Assembly: GCA_002964805.2 (NCBI GenBank)
Contig: PUDQ02000017.1
Location: 1-64,000 of the forward strand
Length of the DNA: 64,000 nt
Reading direction: 5' to 3'
Source of the DNA: Trametes villosa
Lineage: Eukaryota > Basidiomycota > Agaricomycetes > Polyporales > Polyporaceae
The notes below the pieces were generated by a model. The model had not been told where the DNA came from. It did no database searches and worked only from the letters and a program-made list of their open reading frames with translations. Below are positions 54,820-64,000 of this stretch, piece after piece; positions within the stretch are counted from its first letter, which is position 1; each line of letters opens with the position of its first letter. Both the position numbers and the translations under genes were made by a program.

Positions 54820-55201
54820 ATGTTTGCCAGCGTACGCTTTGCGGCCTCTAGGTCTAGGGGTGCGCGAGAATGCTGACGGCCACCATAGATCAGCTCTTGG
54901 TTCTCGGGTTCACCTGCCCCTGCGGCGCCAGAGAAGCCGTTCGACCCGACGGACCCCAAGCAGAACCCGCTCAACCCGAAGGGCTTGAAGCCGTACGTAC
55001 CATTCACCGCGTTCCAAGTGCGCGAAGTGCGCGAATGCGACGAGTACTCATATGCGCGGCAGGTGCTGCGCGTGCCCGGAGACGAAGTCAGCTCGGGATG
55101 ACTGCTTCCTGAAGACGGACGGCGCGGAGGCGGACGAGAAGTGCCGCGAGCTTGTCCAAAGACACATCGCGTGCATGCGCGGGTTGGGCTTCAAGGTGTA
55201 G
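54820..55201 (+). CDS. COX17: Cytochrome c oxidase copper chaperone COX17
   Basis: Three exons, join(54820..54831,54889..54992,55063..55201), give 84 residues. The C-terminal 65 residues are diagnostic: LNPKGLKPCCACPETKSARD carries the copper-binding CC pair and first CX9C cysteines, and DEKCRELVQRHIACMRGLGF the second pair. Cox17 carries Cu(I) in the mitochondrial intermembrane space to Sco1 and Cox11 for complex IV assembly. The second exon has no ATG in frame, so the start was sought upstream: a 12-nt exon encoding MFAS, with a GTACGC donor and a CATAG acceptor, joins in phase. This start is inferred; the rest is certain. Confidence 0.9.
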
Positions 55202-55576
55202 ACCCTTCCGCGCCCCCGACCATCCTACCCTACCCCCTATTAGAGCCCACGGGCATGCGTTCTGTGCTATTCGCTGTTGTATTCTAATCCACCCTAATTT
55301 GCACGCAGTACCCCACTCAGAGTGTGCGAGAGCTCTGAAGTCTCATCAAGCTGTTTGCGCTGGAATCTAAACACGCAGCCCCATAGCGAACTTCGAGGCA
55401 CGTAACTTTGGCAAGCACGTTATGGCTCTTCAATGTTGCGGAACGATGCGTGATTGCGATTAAGGTAGTTCATACTCTATTTCGTGCTGATAGTTGTTTG
55501 GAACGACGAACGAAAGCCATATATAACCTGAGAACCTTGGACGTCGATTCTGACTTCTCTGACTGTTCTGCTGTCT
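55202..55576. other. Convergent 3' region, no gene seen
   Basis: This 375 bp lies between the COX17 and RBR ligase stops. Nothing is recognised. Confidence 0.5.
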
Positions 55577-57579
55577 TCACTTCGAGGTGGTATTCCACTC
55601 CCAGCGGCTCTCCGCCAACCCCTCCGCAGTATCTCGCAGGACGATCTCGTGCCGCGTTCGCACATATACCTATGGGCGCAGGATGTCAGCATTCCAAGCT
55701 GTCGCGGAGAACAAGGAACATACGGTCTTGTCCATCATCCGCTGGCGGAGGCTCTTCACGCTGTCAGCCTCGACAGGCTCCTCGAGCAGTTGCGAGAGGT
55801 CTTCCACCGCCTTCTCCAAATCACTAAGCGGCATCGGTCAGTGGACCGAATCGCGATAGGAATAAGGGAGACGTACGCTTGGACATCCTCAAAGATCTGC
55901 TTCTGGTTCCCAGCTTTGAGGAAGTAGGCCATGGCATACGTCCACTTCAGCGTCGAGCGGCAGCGCGTGAGCTCATCAATCGCGTCGCGCATGAACGTCG
56001 ACTATATCAACCCCCAAGCACCAAGCCGTCAGCGCTCTGTGACGAGCCGCTTGTATCACCGGGGAGGCGCCCGACGCACCTCGATCCACGACATCTTGCT
56101 CCGCTCCTGCCACTCGACCATCTTCTCCTCCGTGCGCGTGCAGAGCTCTTCATCCAAACGGGCGGAGAGCTCGTGGTTGTTGAACCGGTCGAAGTAGAAG
56201 AGCCACTTCTCGAGGTTCTGCTTCGCCGCCGCCGAGGTCTCGTCCGGCTCCGGCTCCTTCCACACGTTGCACACGTCGTTGTTGTACCCGTGCACCTTCC
56301 AGTCCTTCATGCACAGCCAGCAGAACATGTACTGGCAGTGCTGGCAGTGGATGCGGCTAAAATGCAGCGTAATATCAGTACGGAACATCCGCTTAGGTGG
56401 GCGGTGCGGGAGGGCGGAGAATGGACACGCACTTGCAGCCTCCGTTCTTCTCGATGTTGTTCTCGCACTTCGGACAGGTACGCGTATTCGCCTTGAGCCA
56501 TTGCGACGTGCCGGCGTCGTCACGCGCGCCCTGCAGCCAGTCCTTGACGTACTTGCAGATGAGCGGGCGGTGGTCTGAGTCCAGCCCGCACCCGAAGCAG
56601 AAGATGTGCCCCTCGCCGCATTTCACCGTCGGCACCTCTGTGAAGAGAGAGGAGCCGGTCCCGGAGGAGCAGGAGACGGTTTCGGTGCATCCGGGGTGGG
56701 GGCAGAAACGGAGTCGCGGGTGTGCCCCTACGTAGGACTGCCGTATGAGCTCTTGATATCTAGCTGGGCGGTCAGCACGCGATCTACGGGGCGGAGCAGA
56801 GGCTCTGCACAAACCGTTCGTTGACGCTAGGCTCGACGAGTTTGGCGATAGATGGCCCGTCGACAACGGTGCGGCAGTCGCCGTGCATGCACCTGAACAG
56901 GGACTGGCCCTCGTCCTTGATCTTCGAGGTCACATACTCCTGCCAACACGGCTCGCAGAACGCGTGCTGGCACCGGAGGCGGAACACGGCCGGAGGGGCG
57001 TCGTCGCAGCACACGCCGCACATGAACTCGGCGGGCGCGCTCGGCGAGTCGAGGCGGATGCGCTTCGCGGGCGGAGGGCTCATGCCCGCGGGGTCCGCCA
57101 CCGGCTCGCCGGCGTCGGTCAGGACGAGCTGCGCGGAGTCGAGGAACTTCTCAATGAGGCGGTCGCTGTCCCAGTTGAAGTGGCGGAGCAGAATGGACAC
57201 GATGGGCGACTGCGTTGCGGCGGCGGGCGAGCGAGCGGGCGGGCGGGTGGGGCATCAGACACAAGGGGTCAACTGGGGGCAGGTGCGAGATAGATTGCGG
57301 CAGTAATGTACCTCTAGCCCCACAATGCTAGCTACCTGGCTGATGTCGTCGTCCACCAGTCCTTGCAGCTGCGCGGTTGAGTAGCTCTTGTGCTCGACCT
57401 CGCGGATCTTGTTCTTGCCCTTGGGCTGCGGGAGCGGCTCATCGTCAAAGTCGGAGTCGTTCGTGCCCTTTGCTCCAGTTGTCAGAGAGTCTGTGCGCTG
57501 TATGGTGTTTCCTTACGTCGACAATAGAGGCATCGTCAGAGTCATAGTAGTCGCTGCCCACATCGGAGAGGTCAGACAT
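55577..57579 (-). CDS. Ariadne-type RBR E3 ubiquitin ligase
   Basis: A multi-exon gene starting MSDLSDVGSDYYDSDD, the acidic N-terminus typical of Ariadne proteins. A UBA-like part follows (LLRHFNWDSDRLIEKFL), then RING1 (FMCGVCCDDAPP, LRCQHAFCEPCWQEY), the IBR (RYQELIRQSYVGAHPRLRFCPHPGC, CGEGHIFCFGCGLDSDHRP) and RING2 (RTCPKCENNIEKNGGCN), whose catalytic Cys in GGCN is split from HCQHCQYMFCWLC by an intron. The Ariadne domain follows (YFDRFNNHELSARLDEEL, STLKWTYAMAYFLKAG, DLEKAVEDLSQLLEEP). The last exon ends RHEIVLRDTAEGLAESRWEW. RBR enzymes pass ubiquitin through the RING2 cysteine, often with neddylated cullins. The stop was placed by following the final 54-nt intron. Confidence 0.92.
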
Positions 57580-58453
57580 GGTGGAGGTTGTGGAATAACC
57601 CACGGTGCGCTTGGGCTCGCAGGCAATACAAGCGACTACAGTAAGGTTTGATGGTCGATAACAATATCGCCTTCAGAAGCTTCAATCGGGGTCAGTTAGG
57701 TAAGTAGCCGCGATTAACCCATCATCAAGCCTGCCGTTCGTGCCACTCACGCCTTGCTTGCGATGATCATCTCGACAGACTTTTTGTGCCACCGTAACCT
57801 CACCTTACGCTAAGTCACCATAGGACCCGCACGGAATCTTGGAACATCATACCTACAGGCGAGCTCTGCAGTAAAGATCACCGCATCTCGTTACTTCGAA
57901 CCTTAGGATGCACTGAAAAAGGTTCGCAGCTGACAACCGTAGCGTGGATCTTAGGACTTGGTCTGTGAGCTGGTGAAGTTAGCTTTGGCCATCGCATAGT
58001 GACCGTGAGGTACACAAGACCTAGGGATACAATACACCGCATATAAGGGAGCTCAGGCCGGCCTATCGCGAAGACCTAGACCCTCTCGGGGAACACTATC
58101 TACTCCTCTCTACACCGCACGCAGTAAGAAGCCGCTTGCTATCACCTGCATATGTACAGTGCAGTTGCGCAACAAGGAGCCATACTACACACGCAGAAAG
58201 AATTACGCGGCCCGAGCGATATACAACGTGAACGCCGCAGTATATCCTTCGACGCGTTCGCGTCTGTCACGCGTATCCTGGCCATGGGGATCCCATGACC
58301 GCGATGGCATGGCGCAGAATGAGGTGCTCACTGCTCACCAATGCATCTCGTAACACGCATCGATCTGGTCTGCACTCTCAAACAAACCACAACGACGAAG
58401 CTGACCGGGACGAGCTAGCATATACACTCCCTTGCTTCTTACCGTGGTGAACG
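57580..58453. other. Divergent promoter region of RBR ligase and glyoxalase-like gene
   Basis: This 874 bp has no gene-like frame. It presumably drives both flanking genes. Confidence 0.45.
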
Positions 58454-59483
58454 ATGGCCAGCATCTCCACTAGGATTCTCGATCACCTTGTGCATCTCAC
58501 ACCTCCCGGAAGCCTCCAGGAGAGCGTGGAAGCATTCAGAGCACTGGGCTTCACGTAGGCATCTTACTAAACATATGCACACGTCTCAGTTGATTAATCG
58601 AACTCAATTATATCTCTTCACCAGGGTAACCCCGGGCGGAACGCATGCTGGTGGCCAAACCGCCAACGCCCTCATCGTCCTCGCTGACGGCGTCTACCTC
58701 GAGCTCCTGCACTTCACCCGCCCTCCGCCCGACGATAGCAAGCATCCCTGGGCATTCAAGCAGCCCGGATGGATCGACTACGCCTTCCTCGGAAACGCCG
58801 GCACCCCCTCCGTCGCGGAGACTATAAACGCACGCGCAGCCGCGGACGGGAGCGGGGCGCAATACGCACCGGAGGTTCGCGGCGGGCGCACGCGCGAGGA
58901 CGGGCGTGTGCTCGAGTGGCTCATCTCTGGCCCAGAGGCGGGCGCGGACGCTGCGGACGTGCGCGGACGGCTGCCGTTCTTCTGCGGGGACCTCACTCCC
59001 AGGAAGTGGCGTGTGAGTCTCCGGTCTTTTCTCGAGCTCGAAGCTCCGGGAGGGGAGAGTCCGAGGATACACGGAGGCTGACCGGGAGTTGTGTGTCGTG
59101 TTGTGCAGGTCCCGCTCGAGCCGCGCTCTAACACCGAGCACGCAAACACCGCGAAGGGTGTCGCACATGTGAAGCTTCTCGTAGGCCCGGGAGAGCTCGA
59201 GGCGTACGCGAAGCAGCTCACCTCCGTCCTAGGGGTGTCCCCGAAGGAGTCGACCGCTACGGGGGCCGTGTGGGAGCTCGAAGAGCAGCCGTCGCACCAG
59301 GGCGTGGTGGGAGGCGGCCCTGTGCTAATTCTCAGTGCGGCGGATGACGAGGAGGAGCGGAACCATGTTCGGGACCGGGGCGCTGGGATATACGAGGTCG
59401 GGTTCGTGGTGGAGGATCCGAAGGAGGGCGTTGCGCGTACGCCGTTTGGTCGCATTGTCTGGAACAGGGCAGGTGGTTCGTAG
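58454..59483 (+). CDS. Glyoxalase-like domain protein
   Basis: Three exons, join(58454..58554,58625..59012,59109..59483), give 287 residues. It opens MASISTRILDHLVHLTPPGS with EAFRALGFTVTPGGTHAGGQTANALI, the first beta-alpha-beta-beta-beta module of the Glyoxalase_3 (VOC-like) family. GVYLELLHF is the strand bearing the usual acidic ligand position. RLPFFCGDLTPRKWRVPLE and NTAKGVAHVKLLVGPGELEAYAKQL start the second module, ending GIYEVGFVVED. Fungal members are of unknown substrate; the fold is shared by metal-dependent lyases and dioxygenases. His in LDHLVHL and Glu in LELL are candidate metal ligands. Confidence 0.85.
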
Positions 59484-62101
59484 CGGTCGGTTCGAGCACA
59501 ACGTCTCGAATACTATCCACTTCCCCATCTCGCGCCTGAGGGAGAAGACGGCTGAGCATACGTTTTCGCAATGGGGAACAACGGGAAAACACCTGACCTT
59601 CCTGTCAGCTCTGTGGGTGCTCGGTCGACACCGCGGTGTTCGCGTAGCTTTCCCCGTGAGCCCAGGCTCGCGGTCAGAAGGTGCGAACACGCGTAGCGGA
59701 TCGTCGGATTTTGCGTCGCTGTTTTGCATCCGCGACGACGTCACCATCCTAACCGTCGGGGCGCGTCGAGGGTCGAGGCGCACGGACGCCGTTGCGGCTC
59801 GCCGCGTGCACGCCCACCTGCCCGACACCGCGCTGCGTGCTGTGGAGCATCACGGGCCCGCGCAAGACCGTCGACGTCGGGTGATGCTGCACGCCTACCG
59901 TCTCCAGGCCCGAGTGCATCAAGATGCGTTGTCGTCGTCGAGTCGATTGGCGAGCACCAGCCTCGGCGCGTGAGAAGACGTGGGCCGACGACAGTGTTGT
60001 CGCGGCCTCGTGATCTTGGACGGCGAGTGCGCGAGGACGGAGGCGTACGGCGGGATGACATCATCGACGTCGGCGTTGCGCTTCATCAGGAACGCAGCGT
60101 GTCCGTTGCGGCCATCGAATTCATCGACATCGATGACGATGCGCAACGCGTAACCTGCGCGCGCATCAGCGTTGTACACTTGGACGCATGGCGATGTTCT
60201 GCCCGTGACCGGCCTGCGATGTGCTGCGCTCGATTTGGTATGTACTATGCAAGAACATACACTGTGTGGATGGGTCTGTCAGCTGACCGTAAGGATACAA
60301 GGAGTCCATCCGTGTGGCATTGTGTAACATTACGCTTCAATTTGCAGGAACTCGAGCTCGCGCCCGCAGTCATCATATGGAGAAACGGCAGGAAGATGGT
60401 GGCGGGATGCGGCGGCTGCGTCTGCATTCGTTGCTGCCAAAGTGGTCCGCGGACACAAGTCGTGGCATCCGTCCATCGATTCACCCCGCAAGGCAATCCG
60501 AAAGCTCAGCCCGGCTGAACGTATATCGGTGAACATTGCAGGACATGACGAGCGCGCCGCGTCAGCATACATGCCGCGATCGCGGCGGGCCGACGCATGC
60601 GCCTGGTGGCGTAGGTGGTCTGGCCAGCCACTTCCAGCCACCTTGACAGGTCTGGCATGCGCAGACTGCCAAGTACTCACTCGCGCAGACCTGGGCTATG
60701 GCCTTAGACAGGCTGGAGAAGCTCACGAAGCAGCCAGCGGAAGATGTCGCTCGGAGACGGAGGGACTGAATTGGTCGGGGACAAGAAGCAGCGCGGCCGG
60801 CATTTTTGGACGATAGGAAGCGCGGCGGGCGCTCCGAGCGAGATGGAGGACGCGGGTAATCGTGCCGCGCTTCCCCAGGGGATGCAACGGACAATCGCAT
60901 TTCCCTCCCGTGGGGAGGGGTTGAGGAAATGTTCAGCCGCCTCTGCAGAATCCGGGGATCGCTGGATGACATCTTGGAGGTCTGGATGCTCTGGATGTTC
61001 TGCGGTATGCGCTCTTATGTTCTTTGGCACGCAGGGGGACCGCTGCGGACTCGGACATTGGGAGGATGACCGGTCCCGACGCCGGCGTGAGCTGTGTATG
61101 GCGCGAGATAAGGCAAGAAAGCGTCGGATTGCCGCTGAGTCAAACTGCTGGCGAAGCTGGCGGTTGATAAGCATAGCTGCGCTAAGCCTCCTCGCACCAC
61201 ACATCTGTCCGAAAATTTCGAGCACGATACCGGTGAGGGGTACAGAGCTCGAGCTCGAGCGATCGAGAGGGGGAAATGCACTGGGGAACGGACGGACAGG
61301 GGCACGGTGCCGCCGCACAGAGAGGGCGAATAGACTTTTTGCTGAAATTGTAGGGAACATTACGGCTTCTAGTGCGTCGGCAAGAGCGCGTTCTGGGCCG
61401 TCGAGACGAGGGGCGGAGCAGGGGTGATCGCGCAAATATATGGGCGACACCGCCCAGGCGGTCGTCCGATCCCACGTGCGACATCAACCTTTTCCTCCAA
61501 GCCTTTTATTTCCCTCTTATCTCTCCCACCACGACCACGTCCCCCCTCCCGCCGTCGTGCTCAGAGGTCACCGTCCACGACAGCGTCCTCGTTGTCTCCC
61601 CGTGGTGAGTTCCGCTCCTATCCTGCCGGTGGCGCGAGCAGCGCTCGCAGTGTCCGGGTTCACATTGGTCTTACCCGCCCGAACAGGACCATCCGTCGCC
61701 CGCCTCGAACAGCTCATCCCGCCCAGGCTTGACCTGTCTCCGCGTCGGAACCCGTTCAGACGATCCGTCTCTGGTGAGTAACGACGGGGTTTTTCTTCGC
61801 GTTGCGGTCCGAAGTGGCTGACCAAAGCGACGATCCCCCAGTTCGGCCCTGTTCCATTTGTCCCGTCGTCCCGCGCTCCCCCGGTGTTCTTTGACTCGCG
61901 TCTAGCGACATTATTTCCTCTATAATTATCGCTTTCTGTCACGAGAACCCTCTCGTCCTTGACCTTCTCACCTCCCCGGCTCAGCGCTAGCCCACGAACG
62001 ACGTCACATCACCAGGTGAGCCTCCCGCCATCTCCTCGGGCACGCGCGCGTCCGCCGCCGCTGTCAGCCACCCTGTCCGCCACTCCATCGCACCCGCACA
62101 T
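59484..62101. other. Long intergenic region and leader of the PP1-targeting gene
   Basis: 2.6 kb. Long overlapping frames on both strands at 59335-61450 reflect GC-rich DNA and show no known domain. From about 61470 the + strand is C/T-rich (ctcttatctctcccacc) and reads like a promoter and long 5' leader. It has possible leader splice sites (gtgagt at 61772; polypyrimidine plus cag near 61983; gtgagc at 62015). Confidence 0.45.
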
Positions 62102-64000
62102 ATGATGCTCACACCTCCCTCCCCAGACCCGAACGGACACCGATCCCACATGAGCACGGTTGTGAACACCCGCACGTACTCCGCCCCCATGGACTACTCC
62201 TTCTCGCGGCACGCAAACAGCGCAGGGGCGCCCCTTCCCCGTATCCCTCGTCGGGCATCGGCCTCGCGGACACCCTCTGCGTCGTCGTCGACCGCCGCCG
62301 CTATCCACAGCATTTTCGCCGTGGCCGCGCCGGTGTACTCCCCGCCCGCCACTCCCGCCACGTTGGTCGTCCAGCCCCCCACCCCGGAGAGGACAGAGTC
62401 GCCCAGGATGGAGAACGGTCCGGAGGATGCGTCCAGCTCTTCGAGCAGTTCCGAGGCGTACGTCCAGATGCTCAACCCCCGTGCGAAGCGTGTCCGCAGG
62501 CCCAAGATGCAGCCGCTTCGTTCGCCCGAGGAGTCCACGCCTACGCCCGCGGTGCTCAAGGCCAAGGCCGTCCAGGAGAGAGCCGTCGCTTTCCCCGCCC
62601 GCGATGCGGATGAGAACGCGTCAGGGAACGAGACACCCCGGCAGTCCAGCTACTCGACTCGCCCCGGCTTCCGGATAGACTTGGACACGCTCAAGACGCC
62701 TCTTGGAGTAACGACGCTCCGCTCGGACAGCAGCAACAGCCGCGCAGTGTCTGCGCCTCAGGAGACCGCAGCGAGCATCGCGCGGAAGAAGTCTGGAGAG
62801 CCGCTCAAGTCTTCGCTCAAGAGCCGGCGGCCCGTTGTGCGTGGGGATCTCTCGGTCGTGACGGACATCGCGTCGACCAAGAGTGAACCGGCGACGCCGA
62901 TGGGCTCCAAGTCCGTCCACTTCGACGCCAAGCTGGAGCACGTCAAGTTGTTCCTGGCTGAGCAGAAGCCTCTTGCGATCTCGCGCGAGGGTAGCCCGAC
63001 GGACACGAGCGGAACGGAGAGCGATTTCCCGAGCTCGATCTACGGTCACCGGCGCGGAGAGGAGGAGAAGACGCTCACGATGCAGGTCGTCAACATGCCC
63101 GCATCCCCCCGCTTGGACGCGGACATGGCGTTCGAGCGCCTCGAGCTTTCCCCCGAGGGCACCGTCTTGAACGGCACCGTGCGCGTACGCAACATCGCGT
63201 TCGAGAAGTGGGTCGCCGTCCGCTTCACGGTCGACGGCTGGCAGACGACGAGCGAGTGCACGGCACGGTACTCGGAGTCCATCGAGGCCGGTGTATTCGA
63301 CCGGTTCGCCTTCTCGATACGCTTGGGCGACATGCTAGCTCGCATCGAGGAGAAGACCCTCTTCTTCGCTCTCCGGTACAACGTCGCTGGTCGCGAGATC
63401 TGGGACAACAACGACGGGCAGAACTACAAGGTCACGTTCGCCAAGGTTCCTCGCCTCAACCCCTCGGCTTCGGCGGATTCCGGTCTCGCCTCCCTCAAGA
63501 GCAAGCTCGAGAACGTCGTGAAGGGCCGGGAGACGGTTGGCGGGTACGTCGCGTCTGGCCGCAAGGCACGCGCGGAGTCGTTCACGCTAGAGGCGACGAC
63601 GTCGCTCTCTGCTCGGTACGACTTTGCTGCGTCGCTGAAGAGCCCGTGGTCGCGTACGCCCGTCGCTAACAAGAGCGCGCACTCGCGGACAAGCACCTAT
63701 CCCAACGCTTTTCCCCAGTTCCCCAAGCGGACCGGGACTAAGCAAGTGTTCGAGGACGTTCACGCCCTCACTCGCGGCTCCCCGCGGATACTCGATTCGG
63801 AGGACGTGCCTACGATCGCTCTCCCCGTGGACGGCGCGCTCGAGGACACCCCGGTGCCCGCCATGAGCCGCCGTCGCGGCCGGAACCACCAGCGGGGCTA
63901 CTTCGACCTTGGCCTCTCGCACCACTCCTCAGGCTCCGTCCGGCGGACGCCCACTAGCGCGTCTCCCGATGCGCTTAGTCCGGGGTCTGTCCCGCGCTCG
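62102..64000 (+). CDS. Protein phosphatase 1 regulatory (glycogen-targeting) subunit with CBM21, 3' end outside window
   Basis: One uninterrupted frame of 633 codons from the ATG at 62102 (MMLTPPSPDPNGHRS) to the window edge. The Ser/Pro-rich N-terminus includes RAKRVRRPKMQPLRSP and a classical PP1-docking RVxF site in KSVHFDAKLEHVKLF (K-S-V-H-F). The CBM21 starch/glycogen-binding domain follows (LNGTVRVRNIAFEKWVAVRF, VDGWQTTSECTARY, GVFDRFAFSI, LFFALRYNVAGREIWDNNDG). This is the Gac1/Glc8-independent PP1 targeting layout of yeast Gac1/Pig1 and animal PPP1R3, which bring PP1 to glycogen synthase. The tail is Arg/Ser-rich and has no stop in the window. In-frame ATGs at 62105, 62150 and 62198 could also start. 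The first is chosen. Confidence 0.9.
   Translation, partial: MMLTPPSPDPNGHRSHMSTVVNTRTYSAPMDYSFSRHANSAGAPLPRIPRRASASRTPSASSSTAAAIHSIFAVAAPVYSPPATPATLVVQPPTPERTESPRMENGPEDASSSSSSSEAYVQMLNPRAKRVRRPKMQPLRSPEESTPTPAVLKAKAVQERAVAFPARDADENASGNETPRQSSYSTRPGFRIDLDTLKTPLGVTTLRSDSSNSRAVSAPQETAASIARKKSGEPLKSSLKSRRPVVRGDLSVVTDIASTKSEPATPMGSKSVHFDAKLEHVKLFLAEQKPLAISREGSPTDTSGTESDFPSSIYGHRRGEEEKTLTMQVVNMPASPRLDADMAFERLELSPEGTVLNGTVRVRNIAFEKWVAVRFTVDGWQTTSECTARYSESIEAGVFDRFAFSIRLGDMLARIEEKTLFFALRYNVAGREIWDNNDGQNYKVTFAKVPRLNPSASADSGLASLKSKLENVVKGRETVGGYVASGRKARAESFTLEATTSLSARYDFAASLKSPWSRTPVANKSAHSRTSTYPNAFPQFPKRTGTKQVFEDVHALTRGSPRILDSEDVPTIALPVDGALEDTPVPAMSRRRGRNHQRGYFDLGLSHHSSGSVRRTPTSASPDALSPGSVPRS

Noticed and set aside
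59724..61450. Overlapping frames of 210-264 codons on both strands
   Set aside because: Biased Arg/Ser/Pro composition, no motifs, and mirrored frames on the two strands point to GC-driven chance frames.

Overview
The window looks like chromosomal DNA of a filamentous basidiomycete (Agaricomycetes, possibly Polyporales). The evidence is GC-rich coding sequence, genes cut by many 45-70 nt GT-AG introns, and the gene set: a HET-type incompatibility protein, a divergent pair of DUF6699-like proteins, a cerato-platanin, tandem cytochromes P450, an OPT peptide transporter, a fungal SDR and a Ty3/Gypsy retrotransposon. There is no bacterial-type organisation. Gene models were built by hand from conserved protein motifs and splice sites.

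Layout. 0-5.3 kb: 3' part of a HET-domain gene (+), facing an AGC-type protein kinase (-). 5.7-8.2 kb: a secreted or type I membrane protein with EGF/furin-like cysteine repeats (-). 8.9-12.4 kb: two DUF6699-like genes transcribed away from each other. 12.8-13.3 kb: cerato-platanin (-). 14.2-18.9 kb: three + strand genes: a CCDC124/Lso2-like ribosome-associated protein, calcipressin (RCN1) and a methyltransferase with a histidine-rich N-terminus. 19.2-26.0 kb: two tandem P450 genes (-) with matching intron positions and matching upstream elements, that is, a duplicated unit of about 4.3 kb. 26-29 kb: gene-poor DNA with repeat remnants. 29.1-36.6 kb: a complete 7,512 bp Ty3/Gypsy LTR retrotransposon on the - strand with 237 bp LTRs that look identical, gag, pol, a third ORF, PBS, PPT and a short target-site duplication. 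36.9-38.0 kb: SDR (-). 38.8-42.0 kb: OPT transporter (-). 44.4-45.4 kb: unknown protein (-). 45.9-47.6 kb: ALG2 mannosyltransferase (-), divergent from PFS2/WDR33 polyadenylation factor (+, 48.1-50.4 kb). 52.5-53.8 kb: zinc alcohol dehydrogenase (-). 54.8-55.2 kb: COX17 (+), a small gene built from a 12-nt first coding exon. 55.6-57.6 kb: Ariadne-type RBR ubiquitin ligase (-). 58.5-59.5 kb: glyoxalase-like protein (+). 62.1 kb to the end: protein phosphatase 1 targeting subunit with an RVxF motif and CBM21 (+), running off the window.

Housekeeping genes (ALG2, PFS2, COX17, the RBR ligase, RCN1, the CCDC124 homologue) are interleaved with accessory genes (HET, cerato-platanin, P450 pair, OPT, SDR). 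I see no operon-like pathway logic. The most notable structure is the retrotransposon. Its gag-pol junction carries a textbook -1 frameshift signal (GGGAAAC, 6-nt spacer, perfect 10-bp GC-rich stem). Its gag frame is open far upstream of the first ATG, through the primer binding site into the LTR, and it has an unexplained ORF between pol and the 3' LTR.
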